From Bacteroidota bacterium (GTDB lineage Bacteria; Bacteroidota; Bacteroidia; UKL13-3): a stretch of 44,755 nucleotides of DNA. Where the stretch lies: positions 1 through 44,755 of the forward strand of contig JAAFJM010000024.1 in NCBI GenBank assembly GCA_013298895.1. Direction: 5' to 3'. The position numbers were made by a program, and so were the translations under genes. The notes beneath the pieces were generated by a model. It had not been told where the DNA came from and made no database searches. It saw only the letters and a list, made by a program, of their open reading frames with translations. Positions 8,896 through 16,749 of this stretch are shown one piece after another (within the stretch, counting starts at the first letter, position 1; each line of letters opens with the position of its first letter).

Positions 8896-9117
8896 AATAG
8901 TTTTGTGTTAATTTTATGGTACAAAACACTTATTATTTTCAATTTAAAAATAATTGATAGAAAGACCATATTCTTTAACAGATAGTATAAAACACTAAAA
9001 TTTTGTTTTAAGTTAGCTTTTGAACAGTTTTTAGTGAATTTTGCAATGAAAAATTTAAGTATTTGCATATTTTGCAAAAAAATAATGGCAAAAAATGCTG
9101 TTTTAACTAAAAAAATA

Positions 9118-10116
9118 ATGAGTAAAGAAGGAACTAATTCAATTCAAGAACAATTTATAAGCAAACTTAAAACGGCTATTCCTGCAAACGAAAATTTGGT
9201 TCAAAGCATTGCTGATACATTAAACTTAAGTTTAGATAGTGCCTACAGGCGCATTAGATGTGAGAAACTTTTTGATATTGACGAAGTAGCTATTTTATGC
9301 AAAACCTATAAAGTTAGGTTTGATGATGAAGTGAATACATTGGCTAATGGAGCCAACTTTAATTTTAATTTATTAGAAAACAGTAAAGAAAAATTTAGAC
9401 AATGGCTACAAAGTATTTTGGAGAACTTAAAACAAATTAGCTCACGCCCAGAAAATACTATCATTTACTCGGCCGATGATGTTCCTATTTGGCATCATTT
9501 CAATGATGATTATTTAATTAAATTCAAAATATTTTATTGGCTTAAAACAATATTGGCCGATCCTGATTTTGTAGATAAAAATTTTGATGCTGACTTAATC
9601 TCAAACGATTTAGTACAAATGGCAAAGGATGTTGCTTTTTATTACAATCAAACTACTTCCATTGAAATTTGGACGGAGGATACTTTTAACTCAACCCTTA
9701 AACAAGTAGAGTATTTTTGGGGTAGTGGATTTTTTAAAACCAAAGAAGATGCAGTTAATGTATGTAACTCTATTTACCATGAATTAAGTATTTTGCAAAA
9801 AATATGTGCTAATAGTAGTAAATCAGAAAATGGAAAACCTAATTTTACCATGTATCATAGCGAGGTAATGGTGGGTAATAACAGTATTGTTGCTACTATT
9901 GGTCAAACTAAAATTTCGTATGTGAGTTATAACACATTTAATATGATGACCACTACAAACGATAAGTTTGTGCACGAGGCAGAGCAATGGCTTAAAAACT
10001 TAATCAAAAAGTCAATATTAATAAGTGGAGTAGGAGAGAAGCAGCGAAATCAATTTTTCAGGAAATTAACCCAACGCCTCGATAAATTGAAACATGAAAT
10101 AGAAGCCGAAATGTAA
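9118..10116 (+). CDS. Helix-turn-helix domain protein
   Basis: Residues about 8-65 (counting from the ATG at 9118) hold a DNA-binding-type HTH: NLVQSIADTLNLSLDSAYRR, followed by IRCEKLFDIDEVAILC. The pattern in which SAYRRIR follows a helix is typical of a Bacteroidota family annotated as HTH-containing proteins. The remaining 260 or so residues are helical, without a recognised ligand or catalytic domain. The frame stays open upstream to a GTG at 9034, with ATGs at 9046 and 9085. I prefer 9118 because the HTH core begins soon after, and the upstream extension is short, basic and cysteine-containing. The gene is divergent from the CsgG-like gene (8895), so it may regulate that cluster; this is inferred from position only. 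Confidence 0.65.
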   Translation: MSKEGTNSIQEQFISKLKTAIPANENLVQSIADTLNLSLDSAYRRIRCEKLFDIDEVAILCKTYKVRFDDEVNTLANGANFNFNLLENSKEKFRQWLQSILENLKQISSRPENTIIYSADDVPIWHHFNDDYLIKFKIFYWLKTILADPDFVDKNFDADLISNDLVQMAKDVAFYYNQTTSIEIWTEDTFNSTLKQVEYFWGSGFFKTKEDAVNVCNSIYHELSILQKICANSSKSENGKPNFTMYHSEVMVGNNSIVATIGQTKISYVSYNTFNMMTTTNDKFVHEAEQWLKNLIKKSILISGVGEKQRNQFFRKLTQRLDKLKHEIEAEM

Positions 10117-10207
10117 TTTTTAAACCTATTTCATACACTCAAAATATATTTAGGCAACAGAATTATACAGTTTTACATAATTGGTATAAAATAAATTTAA
10201 TAATTAC

Positions 10208-10237
10208 TTGACATTGCAAGCATAAAGACTAATTTCG
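10208..10237 (+). promoter_or_regulatory. Candidate promoter of xerC, giving a nearly leaderless mRNA
   Basis: TTG at 10208-10210, a 19-bp spacer and TAATTTCG at 10230-10237 match the Bacteroidota promoter form TTTG-N19-TAnnTTTG with one mismatch in the -7 box. Transcription should start about 6 bases later, essentially at the ATG at 10243. Confidence 0.5.
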
Positions 10238-10242
10238 TTAAT

Positions 10243-11142
10243 ATGATTTTGAGTAGTTCGATAGTACAATATTTGCAGTATGTGGAGTTCGAAAAAAAAC
10301 AAGCTAAACATACACTCATTAACTACAAGGTAGACTTAACTCAATTTGAAAATTATATCTCTCAAATTTATCAAATAACCCAAATTGAACAAGTAACTCA
10401 TTACCACATAAAAAGTTGGTTGGTACACCAAATAAACGAAGGTTTAAAAAATCGTTCTGTAGCCCGTAAAATTTCAACTTTAAAGTCGTTTTACAATTTT
10501 TTATTGCGCGAGCAATTAGTTACCATTAATCCGCTTAATAAAGTGCAGGCTCCAAAAGTTGAAAAACGCTTACCTGAGTTTGTAGAGCAAAATGCTATGG
10601 AAAATTTATTTGATGGAAATATAGATGATGAACATTTTGAAAACACTTTTGAAGGTTTAAGAGATAAATTGATGGTTAATTTATTTTATGCTACTGGTAT
10701 TCGTTTGTCTGAATTGCAAAATATTGAAAACCCAAGCATTGATTTTTATAAAAAACAAATAAAAGTATTAGGAAAACGGAATAAAGAACGCATTATACCT
10801 TTAACAAACGAGGTAATTGAATTAATAAAACAATATAATAACCAAAAAACAGCAAACGGTTTTATTAGCAATTATTTGTTATTAACCAATAAAGGCGAGC
10901 CTTTGTACGCTAAATTAATTTATATCACAGTAAAAAAATATTTAAGTAAAGTAACTACCTTGTCTAAGAGAAGTCCTCATGTGTTACGCCACACTTATGC
11001 TACTCACTTATTAAATCAAGGAGCCGATTTAAATGCAATAAAAGAACTATTAGGTCACTCGAGCCTAGCAGCTACTCAAGTATATACTCATAACAGTATT
11101 CAACAATTAAAAGAAGTGTATAAAAAACACCCTAGAAAATAG
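10243..11142 (+). CDS. xerC: Tyrosine recombinase XerC/XerD
   Basis: This site-specific recombinase resolves chromosome dimers by strand exchange at dif, working near the septum. The 299-residue length fits Xer proteins. The N-terminal SAM-like domain (about 5-90) includes LINYKVDLTQFENY and VARKISTLKSFYNFL. In the catalytic domain the pentad is present: Arg154 in ATGIRLSEL, a Lys near 178 in VLGKRNKERIIPL, His246 and Arg249 in HVLRHTYATHLL, His272 in GHSSLAATQVY and the nucleophile Tyr281. No integrase-type extra domain or attachment site is nearby, so a housekeeping role fits better than a mobile integrase. XerC and XerD cannot be told apart here. hpf follows after 38 bp, probably in the same transcript. 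Confidence 0.88.
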   Translation: MILSSSIVQYLQYVEFEKKQAKHTLINYKVDLTQFENYISQIYQITQIEQVTHYHIKSWLVHQINEGLKNRSVARKISTLKSFYNFLLREQLVTINPLNKVQAPKVEKRLPEFVEQNAMENLFDGNIDDEHFENTFEGLRDKLMVNLFYATGIRLSELQNIENPSIDFYKKQIKVLGKRNKERIIPLTNEVIELIKQYNNQKTANGFISNYLLLTNKGEPLYAKLIYITVKKYLSKVTTLSKRSPHVLRHTYATHLLNQGADLNAIKELLGHSSLAATQVYTHNSIQQLKEVYKKHPRK

Positions 11143-11180
11143 ATAAAATAAATTGTAACAATTAAAAAACAATCTAAATT

Positions 11181-11483
11181 ATGAAAGTTAACATTCAATC
11201 AATCCATTTTGACGCAGACATTAAACTACTTGATTTTATTACAAAAAAAGTAGAAAAAGCAAAAACCTTTTACGAGGGTATAGATAACGCGATGGTATAT
11301 TTAAGATTAGAAAAAGATGCACATGGCGAAAATAAAGTAGTGGAGGTAAAATTAAATATGGCCGGTCACGAGGTTTTTGCAAAAGAACACAGCAATACTT
11401 TTGAATCAGCAGTTGATTTGGTAATAGATAAAATAAAAGCTCAAGTAAAAAAACATAAGGAAAAACTTCAAGATAAAGTATAA
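11181..11483 (+). CDS. hpf: Ribosome hibernation promoting factor / ribosome-associated inhibitor
   Basis: This 100-residue protein is the short form of the HPF/RaiA family. These proteins bind the mRNA/tRNA channel of the 30S subunit and help silence or dimerise ribosomes when growth stops. The sequence shows the expected beta-alpha-beta-beta-beta-alpha layout: VNIQSIHFDADIKLLDFITK, AMVYLRLEKDA, KVVEVKLNMAGHEVFAKE, then the helix FESAVDLVIDKIKAQVKKHK. The long-form C-terminal dimerisation domain is absent. It follows xerC by 38 bp and is closed by a terminator at 11514. Confidence 0.88.
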   Translation: MKVNIQSIHFDADIKLLDFITKKVEKAKTFYEGIDNAMVYLRLEKDAHGENKVVEVKLNMAGHEVFAKEHSNTFESAVDLVIDKIKAQVKKHKEKLQDKV

Positions 11484-11513
11484 GATAATTAACTAAATAG
11501 AAAAATAATTAAG

Positions 11514-11541
11514 ACCAGCACCTAAAAATGCTGGTTTTTTT
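11514..11541 (+). terminator. Terminator after hpf
   Basis: The stem ACCAGCA pairs with TGCTGGT across an eight-base loop and is followed by a T-run. It ends the xerC-hpf unit and insulates the tRNA/tuf operon. Confidence 0.85.
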
Positions 11542-11654
11542 GTTTAATAAATATATCTTGCATCCGCAAAAAAAAGGAAATAGTACTACTGAAAAACAAA
11601 TAACCTTGTAATTCAATACTTACTGAGAATAAATAAAAATAATTTTAAAAATAA

Positions 11655-11685
11655 TTTGCATTTATCATTAATACCACTACTTTTG
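11655..11685 (+). promoter_or_regulatory. Consensus promoter of the tRNA-tuf-rpoBC superoperon
   Basis: TTTG at 11655-11658, exactly 19 bp, then TACTTTTG at 11678-11685. This is an exact match to the Bacteroidota housekeeping promoter TTTG-N19-TAnnTTTG. Transcription should start near 11692, about 82 bases before the first tRNA. A small hairpin (TCCG at 11689-11692 with CGGA at 11703-11706) lies at the start of the leader. Between 11542 and 11654 I see nothing but AT-rich sequence. Confidence 0.85.
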
Positions 11686-11773
11686 CAGTCCGAAAAACAA
11701 ATCGGAGTTCTTAAAAAGTCAGTGATATTTGATTATCAAAATAAAATAAACCAATATTTTATTTAAAAAATAA

Positions 11774-11846
11774 GCCACTTTAGCTCAGCTGGTAGAGCAA
11801 CTGATTTGTAATCAGTAGGTCGCTGGTTCGATTCCGGCAAGTGGCT
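11774..11846 (+). tRNA. tRNA-Thr (anticodon TGT)
   Basis: It folds as a full cloverleaf of 73 nt. The acceptor stem is GCCACTT/AAGTGGC with discriminator T. The anticodon stem is ACTGA/TCAGT and the loop TTTGTAA gives TGT. The T-arm has GGTTCGATTCC. The 3' CCA is not encoded, so a CCA-adding enzyme is required. It is the first gene of the operon. Confidence 0.96.
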
Positions 11847-11875
11847 CAATTATTATTGTAGTAATGCAGTAATAA

Positions 11876-11956
11876 GGGGAGATACCAGAGCGGCCAAATG
11901 GGACGGACTGTAAATCCGTTGAGAAATCTACGAAGGTTCGAATCCTTCTCTCCCCA
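11876..11956 (+). tRNA. tRNA-Tyr (anticodon GTA)
   Basis: This 81-nt class II tRNA has a long variable arm. The acceptor is GGGGAGA/TCTCCCC with discriminator A. The anticodon stem ACGGA/TCCGT encloses CTGTAAA, giving GTA. CCA is not encoded. It lies 29 bp after tRNA-Thr. Confidence 0.96.
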
Positions 11957-11968
11957 CAAATATTATAA

Positions 11969-12041
11969 GCGAGAGTAGCTCAGTTGGTAGAGCGACAGCC
12001 TTCCAAGCTGTAGGTCGCGGGTTCGAGCCTCGTCTCTCGCT
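11969..12041 (+). tRNA. tRNA-Gly (anticodon TCC)
   Basis: The acceptor stem GCGAGAG/CTCTCGC, the anticodon stem ACAGC/GCTGT and loop CTTCCAA (TCC) form a canonical 73-nt tRNA with discriminator T and no encoded CCA. It lies 12 bp after tRNA-Tyr. Confidence 0.96.
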
Positions 12042-12048
12042 CAATTTG

Positions 12049-12093
12049 AAAATTGTTTTGCCGAATGATATCGATAAGTAAAACAATTTTTTT
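12049..12093 (+). terminator. Terminator-like hairpin inside the tRNA-tuf operon
   Basis: AAAATTGTTTT (12049-12059) pairs with AAAACAATTTT (12080-12090) around a 20-base loop, followed by more T. It is AT-rich and so of limited strength. It sits just after tRNA-Gly and 145 bp before tRNA-Thr(GGT). Partial termination here would make tRNA output exceed tuf output. I found no convincing promoter between it and tRNA-Thr(GGT). Confidence 0.5.
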
Positions 12094-12237
12094 CATTTAT
12101 TGGCAATTGTAATTGCTGGGAAATGTAAAGTTTTTTAAAGTAGCTTTTGAAGTTATTTTATATGTTAAAAAGAGAGTTAAAATGAGTTTTACCTTTAGGT
12201 GAAACAAATATAGAACTACAACATAATAACAAAACAA

Positions 12238-12309
<72 letters not shown>

Positions 12310-12322
12310 CAAAAAAAATAAT

Positions 12323-12340
12323 AGCTCCCTAGGGGGCTTT
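12323..12340 (+). other. Short GC-rich hairpin between tRNA-Thr(GGT) and tuf
   Basis: AGCTCC (12323-12328) pairs with GGGGCT (12333-12338), using one G-T pair, and is followed by four T. It could be a weak attenuator or a processing site that separates the tRNA from the tuf mRNA. The stem is short, so this is tentative. Confidence 0.3.
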
Positions 12341-12380
12341 TGGTGTATTTAAAAACAATAAAAATTAATAAATAAATAAA

Positions 12381-13568
12381 ATGGCTAAAGAAAAATTTGA
12401 CCGCAGCAAACCCCATGTAAATATTGGAACTATTGGTCACGTAGATCACGGTAAAACAACATTAACTGCAGCAATTACAAAAGTATTATCTGATGCAGGT
12501 TTATCAGAAGCTCGCTCTTTCGATTCAATCGATTCAGCTCCAGAAGAAAAAGAACGTGGTATTACAATTAATACCGCTCACGTTGAATATTCAACAGCTA
12601 ACCGTCACTACGCTCACGTAGATTGTCCAGGTCACGCGGATTATGTTAAGAACATGGTTACGGGTGCTGCACAAATGGATGGTGCTATCCTAGTGGTTGC
12701 ATCTACAGATGGTCCTATGCCTCAAACTCGCGAGCATATTTTATTAGCTCGTCAGGTTGGTGTACCTCGTATCGTTGTATTCATGAACAAAGTGGATATG
12801 GTTGATGATGCTGAGTTATTAGAAATCGTAGAAATGGAAATCCGTGATTTATTAGATAAATACGAATTCCCTGGTCAAGAAATTCCAGTTATCCAAGGTT
12901 CTGCTTTAGGTGGATTAAACGGTGACGCTAAATGGGTTGCTAAAATCATGGAATTAATGGATGCAGTTGATTCATACATTCCAGTTCCTCCACGTTTAAC
13001 TGAATTACCTTTCTTAATGCCAGTTGAAGATGTGTTCTCAATTACAGGTCGTGGTACAGTTGCTACAGGTCGTATCGAGCGTGGTATCATCAATTCAAGT
13101 GAAGGTGTTGAAATTATCGGTTTAGGTGCTGAAAAATTAACTTCAACAGTTACTGGTGTTGAAATGTTCCGTAAAATATTAGACAGAGGTGAAGCTGGTG
13201 ATAACGTAGGTTTATTGTTACGTGGTGTTGAAAAAGAAGCTATCCGTAGAGGTATGGTTATTTGCAAGCCAGGTTCAGTAACTCCACACACTGAATTCAA
13301 AGCTGAAATTTATGTATTGTCGAAAGACGAAGGTGGACGTCACACTCCATTCTTTAACAAATACCGTCCTCAATTCTATTTCCGTACTACAGACGTAACA
13401 GGTGAAGTAGTATTACCAGAAGGAATGGAAATGATTATGCCAGGTGATAACGTTACTATTACTGTTAAATTAATCAATCCAATTGCTATGGAGAAAAACT
13501 TACGTTTTGCAATCCGTGAAGGTGGTAGAACAGTAGGTGCTGGTCAGGTAACTGAAATTTTAAAATAA
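12381..13568 (+). CDS. tuf: Translation elongation factor EF-Tu
   Basis: EF-Tu carries aminoacyl-tRNA to the ribosomal A site with GTP hydrolysis. The 395-residue length is standard. The GTPase domain has G1 GHVDHGKT (19-26), the switch segment [12 protein letters not shown]3 DCPGHADYV with the catalytic His, and G4 NKVD. Domains II and III follow ([33 protein letters not shown], ending VTEILK). The coding sequence is more GC-rich and uses a narrower set of codons than flanking genes, as expected for very high expression. It lies downstream of four tRNAs and upstream of tRNA-Trp. Only this copy is in the window. Confidence 0.99.
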   Translation: MAKEKFDRSKPHVNIGTIGHVDHGKTTLTAAITKVLSDAGLSEARSFDSIDSAPEEKERGITINTAHVEYSTANRHYAHVDCPGHADYVKNMVTGAAQMDGAILVVASTDGPMPQTREHILLARQVGVPRIVVFMNKVDMVDDAELLEIVEMEIRDLLDKYEFPGQEIPVIQGSALGGLNGDAKWVAKIMELMDAVDSYIPVPPRLTELPFLMPVEDVFSITGRGTVATGRIERGIINSSEGVEIIGLGAEKLTSTVTGVEMFRKILDRGEAGDNVGLLLRGVEKEAIRRGMVICKPGSVTPHTEFKAEIYVLSKDEGGRHTPFFNKYRPQFYFRTTDVTGEVVLPEGMEMIMPGDNVTITVKLINPIAMEKNLRFAIREGGRTVGAGQVTEILK

Positions 13569-13588
13569 TTTTAATAAATAAAGATACT

Positions 13589-13620
13589 AAATGTTGGTTA
13601 AGGCAACTTAGCCAACATTT
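13589..13620 (+). other. Strong non-terminator hairpin between tuf and tRNA-Trp
   Basis: A 14-bp stem (13589-13602 with 13607-13620, one T-G pair) is closed by a GCAA tetraloop of the stable GNRA class. No T-run follows, so it is unlikely to terminate by itself. It could protect the 3' end of tuf mRNA or guide cleavage that releases tRNA-Trp, which starts 12 bp later. Confidence 0.65.
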
Positions 13621-13632
13621 GGTGTCTAATTT

Positions 13633-13703
13633 AGGAGTGTAGTTCAAGGGTAGAATGTCGGTCTCCAAAACCGCTGATGGGAGTTCGAATCTCTCCACTC
13701 CTG
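13633..13703 (+). tRNA. tRNA-Trp (anticodon CCA)
   Basis: It is a 71-nt tRNA with acceptor AGGAGTG/CACTCCT and discriminator G, as usual for tRNA-Trp. The anticodon loop CTCCAAA gives CCA. The anticodon stem TCGGT/ACCGC has a T-C mismatch at the outermost pair (27-43). The D-arm is small (GTTC/GAAT). The 3' CCA is not encoded. Its place between tuf and secE is common in bacteria. Confidence 0.94.
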
Positions 13704-13748
13704 CAAAAATATAAGAGTTAACAAGCTAACTTGTAAGCTCATCAAACT

Positions 13749-13943
13749 ATGAATAAAATTAAAGAATACGTAAAATTATCATACGATGAATTAATGAATA
13801 AGGTAACTTGGCCTACATGGGGTGAGTTGCAAGAAAGTACTATCATAGTTATGATTGCTGCCTTATTAATTGCATTTATAATATTCATTATGGATTTAAT
13901 TAGCAATGGTGGTTTAGGATTTTTTTACCAAATATTTAAGTAA
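13749..13943 (+). CDS. secE: Preprotein translocase subunit SecE
   Basis: SecE clamps the SecY channel in the inner membrane. The 64 residues are the short single-helix form: an amphipathic start (KIKEYVKLSYDELMNKVTWP, with the conserved VTWPTWGEL motif) followed by one membrane helix at about 30-52 (TIIVMIAALLIAFIIFIMDL). It sits between tRNA-Trp and nusG (13-bp gap), its usual place. Confidence 0.95.
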   Translation: MNKIKEYVKLSYDELMNKVTWPTWGELQESTIIVMIAALLIAFIIFIMDLISNGGLGFFYQIFK

Positions 13944-13956
13944 TTAAATCAAGAAA

Positions 13957-14499
13957 ATGATACAAGAACAATTTAAGTGGTATGTGGCTAGAGCAATTAC
14001 CGGACAAGAAAAAAAGGTAAAAGCGCAAATTGAAGTTGAGCTCGAAAGAGCAGGTTTGAGTGTTCATGTACCTCAAATTTTAATACCTACTGAAAAAGTT
14101 TATACTGTAAAAAATGGTAAAAAAATAGCGAAAGAAAAAGCTTATTTACCTGGTTATATATTGATTCAAGCAGAATTAGTAGGTGAAGTTGGTCATACCA
14201 TTGATTCTGTTAATGGTATTGTAGGTTTTTTAGGTGGTAAATCTACACCAGTTCCGTTGCGTCAATCAGAAGTTGCTCGTATTTTGGGTAATGTAGATGC
14301 AATTGGTGAGCAAGGTGAAGTAATGGACGAACCATTTATAGTTGGTGAAACCGTAAAAGTAATTGATGGTCCTTTTAGTGGATTTGATGGTTTGATTGAA
14401 GAAGTAAGTGAAGAGAAGAAAAAACTAAAAGTTATGGTAAAAATATTTGGCAGAAGAACTCCTTTGGAGTTAAATTTTGTTCAAGTAGAAAAAGAATAA
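13957..14499 (+). CDS. nusG: Transcription termination/antitermination protein NusG
   Basis: NusG binds the clamp helices of RNA polymerase. It affects elongation, Rho-dependent termination and coupling to the ribosome. The 180 residues contain the NGN domain (about 5-110: KWYVARAITGQEKKVKAQIE, YLPGYILIQAEL, VGFLGGKSTPVPL) and a C-terminal KOW domain (about 125-178: GETVKVIDGPFSGFDGLIEE, FGRRTPLELNFVQVEK). Both lengths are normal. It is 13 bp after secE. The 95-bp gap to rplK is the largest inside this part of the operon and could hold leader structure, but I could not identify one. Confidence 0.97.
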   Translation: MIQEQFKWYVARAITGQEKKVKAQIEVELERAGLSVHVPQILIPTEKVYTVKNGKKIAKEKAYLPGYILIQAELVGEVGHTIDSVNGIVGFLGGKSTPVPLRQSEVARILGNVDAIGEQGEVMDEPFIVGETVKVIDGPFSGFDGLIEEVSEEKKKLKVMVKIFGRRTPLELNFVQVEKE

Positions 14500-14594
14500 A
14501 AGAATAATTATATTTAATTTTTATAGTATTTAATGCTGCTTTCCACTGATTAAATATTTAAGGATTGGATAGGTATTATATATAAATAAATAAA

Positions 14595-15038
14595 ATGGCT
14601 AAAGAATTAACAGGATTTGTAAAATTGCAGGTAAAAGGCGGTAGCGCTAACCCTGCACCACCAATTGGACCAGCTTTAGGTTCGAAAGGTATAAATATCA
14701 TGGAGTTTTGCAAGCAATTTAATGCTCGTACCCAAGATAAAGCTGGTAAAATATTACCAGTAGTAATTTCAGTATACAGTGACAAGTCATTTGACTTCAT
14801 TATTAAAACACCACCAGTAGCCTCTCAACTGCTGGAAGCTGCAAAAATCAAGGCTGGTTCAGCTGAATCTAACCGTAAAAAAGTTGGTTCAGTAACATGG
14901 GACCAAGTTCGAGATATTGCAGCTGATAAAATGCAAGATATGAACTGCTTTAAAGTAGAATCAGCCATGAAAATGGTAGCAGGTTCAGCTCGCTCTATGG
15001 GTATTACTGTTACGGGTGATAGTCCATTTCAAAATTAA
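14595..15038 (+). CDS. rplK: 50S ribosomal protein L11
   Basis: L11 forms the stalk base with 23S rRNA helices 43-44 and contacts elongation factors. The 147 residues show the N-terminal domain with the conserved [20 protein letters not shown] and the proline-rich hinge, and the RNA-binding C-terminal domain ([34 protein letters not shown]). rplA follows after 18 bp. Confidence 0.98.
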   Translation: MAKELTGFVKLQVKGGSANPAPPIGPALGSKGINIMEFCKQFNARTQDKAGKILPVVISVYSDKSFDFIIKTPPVASQLLEAAKIKAGSAESNRKKVGSVTWDQVRDIAADKMQDMNCFKVESAMKMVAGSARSMGITVTGDSPFQN

Positions 15039-15056
15039 TTTTTAGATTGTAAAACA

Positions 15057-15755
15057 ATGGCAAGGATCAGCAAAAAAAGAAAAGAAGTACTCAAGAAAAT
15101 TGAGGCAAACAAAAACTACACTTTGTCTGATGCATCTAAATTGGTGAAAGATATTTCTTACACTAAGTTTGATTCATCGGTTGATATTGATGTACGCTTG
15201 GGAGTTGACCCTAAAAAAGCCAATCAAATGGTTCGTGGTGTGGTAAGTTTGCCACATGGTACCGGTAAAGATGTTCGTGTTTTAGCATTAGTAACTCCTG
15301 ATAAGGAAGCTGAAGCTCGCGAAGCTGGTGCAGACCATGTAGGTTTGGATGAATTTATCCAAAAGATTGAGCAAGGATGGGTTGACATTGATATCATTGT
15401 AACAATGCCTGCGGTAATGGCTAAATTAGGTAAATTAGGTAAAATTTTAGGACCTCGTAACTTAATGCCAAATCCTAAATCAGGAACAGTTACTATGGAA
15501 ATTGGTAAGACTGTAAGAGAAGTAAAAGCTGGTAAAATTGATTTTAAAGTAGATAAAGAAGGAGCAATCCATACATCTATCGGTAAAACTTCAATGGAAC
15601 CACAAAAACTATTCGAAAATGCAGTTGAATTAATTCAAACTATTAATAAACTAAAACCATCAGCAGCTAAAGGTACTTACTTAAAAGGCGTAAGCTTAAG
15701 TAGTACAATGAGCCCTGGTATTTCAGTAGATACAAAATCAATTCCTGGCATTTAA
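15057..15755 (+). CDS. rplA: 50S ribosomal protein L1
   Basis: L1 builds the mobile L1 stalk at the E site and in many bacteria represses the rplK-rplA mRNA. The 232 residues have both L1 domains with the conserved signatures [31 protein letters not shown] and the second-domain motif [15 protein letters not shown]. It lies 18 bp after rplK and 20 bp before rplJ, inside the operon. I did not find an obvious L1-binding mimic in the rplK leader. Confidence 0.98.
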   Translation: MARISKKRKEVLKKIEANKNYTLSDASKLVKDISYTKFDSSVDIDVRLGVDPKKANQMVRGVVSLPHGTGKDVRVLALVTPDKEAEAREAGADHVGLDEFIQKIEQGWVDIDIIVTMPAVMAKLGKLGKILGPRNLMPNPKSGTVTMEIGKTVREVKAGKIDFKVDKEGAIHTSIGKTSMEPQKLFENAVELIQTINKLKPSAAKGTYLKGVSLSSTMSPGISVDTKSIPGI

Positions 15756-15775
15756 AATTTAATAAAACAACAGTT

Positions 15776-16300
15776 ATGACAAAACACGAAAAAAATGAAG
15801 TGATAGATAACTTGGCTGGTTTATTTAACGAGTACAAGAATGTTTATGTAACTAATGTAGCCAGTTTAAATGCAAAACAAACTAGCTTACTACGTGGCGA
15901 GCTTTTCAAAGCAGGTATTACCATGCAAATGGCAAAAAATACTTTAATTGAAAAAGCTATGGAACGTAGTGGAAGAGATTTTGGTAATTTAGGTGAAACT
16001 TTAGTAGGAAATACAGCATTAATGTTCTGTCACGATATGAAAGAACCTGCAAAGGCTATCAAATCGTTCCGTAAAAAGACAGAAATACCTTACTTAAAAG
16101 GTGCTGCTATTGATGCTGATATATTTATTGGCGATAACCAATTAGATACTTTAATGGCTCTTAAAACTAAAAATGAGCTTATTGGAGAAATCATTGGAAT
16201 GTTACAAAGCCCAGCTCAAAATGTTATTAGTGCATTACAAGCTTCAGGTGGAGGTAAAATTGCAGGCTTAGTAAAAACGTTATCTGAGCGTCCTGAATAA
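15776..16300 (+). CDS. rplJ: 50S ribosomal protein L10
   Basis: L10 anchors L7/L12 dimers to the 50S stalk. The 174 residues contain the rRNA-binding N-terminal domain (NLAGLFNEYKNVYVTNVASL, MAKNTLIEKAME) and the C-terminal helix that carries L7/L12 (LIGEIIGMLQSPAQNVISAL). The 20-bp gap to rplA is too short for an E. coli-style L10 autoregulatory leader, so control of rplJL must differ. Confidence 0.97.
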   Translation: MTKHEKNEVIDNLAGLFNEYKNVYVTNVASLNAKQTSLLRGELFKAGITMQMAKNTLIEKAMERSGRDFGNLGETLVGNTALMFCHDMKEPAKAIKSFRKKTEIPYLKGAAIDADIFIGDNQLDTLMALKTKNELIGEIIGMLQSPAQNVISALQASGGGKIAGLVKTLSERPE

Positions 16301-16353
16301 TTCAGATAAAACAAATTCATTAATTTAAAAAAACAAAAATAAAAAATACAATC

Positions 16354-16725
16354 ATGGCAGATTTAAAAGCGTTCGCAGAACAATTAGTTAACCTTACAGT
16401 AAAAGACGTTAACGAATTAGCAAAAATTTTAAAAGACGAGTACGGCATTGAGCCTGCTGCTGCAGCTGTTGCTGTTGCTGCTGCTCCTGCTGCTGCTGAA
16501 GCAGCTGCTGAACAAACATCTTTCAACGTTATATTGAAAAGTGCTGGTGCAGCTAAATTAAACGTAGTTAAAGTTGTTAAAGACTTAACTGGTTTAGGTT
16601 TAAAAGAAGCTAAAGAATTAGTTGATGGTGCACCTAAAGCAATTAAAGAAGGTGTAGACAAAACTGAAGCTGAAAGCTTAAAAGCTAAGCTTGAAGAAGC
16701 TGGTGCTGAAGTTGAAGTAAAATAA
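16354..16725 (+). CDS. rplL: 50S ribosomal protein L7/L12
   Basis: This is the flexible stalk protein that recruits translation factors. The 123 residues have the N-terminal dimerisation domain ([20 protein letters not shown]), an Ala-rich hinge (about 34-54) and the globular C-terminal domain with [19 protein letters not shown] and [12 protein letters not shown]. It is 53 bp after rplJ and is followed by the strong hairpin at 16750. Confidence 0.98.
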   Translation: MADLKAFAEQLVNLTVKDVNELAKILKDEYGIEPAAAAVAVAAAPAAAEAAAEQTSFNVILKSAGAAKLNVVKVVKDLTGLGLKEAKELVDGAPKAIKEGVDKTEAESLKAKLEEAGAEVEVK

Positions 16726-16749
16726 TTGCTTATAGCAAAATAAGCAGGC

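Noticed and set aside
8892-9077. Minus-strand 61-codon frame upstream of the CsgG-like gene
   Set aside because: It is AT-driven, overlaps the divergent promoter region and the upstream part of the HTH frame, and has no domain-like content.
9034-9117. N-terminal extension of the HTH protein from GTG at 9034 or ATG at 9046
   Set aside because: The extra residues are basic, Cys-containing and unlike family starts; the HTH core fits an ATG at 9118, though 9085 remains possible.
10243-11142. Tyrosine recombinase as a mobile-element integrase
   Set aside because: Its length and domains fit housekeeping Xer, and there is no attachment-site duplication, cargo or tRNA insertion nearby.
13486-13698. 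Minus-strand open frame of 70 codons over the tuf end and tRNA-Trp
   Set aside because: It is antisense to tuf and the tRNA; part of it is a translated tRNA, a known annotation artefact.
16441-16515. GCT/GCA-rich stretch in rplL as a short tandem repeat
   Set aside because: It encodes the normal Ala-rich hinge of L7/L12.
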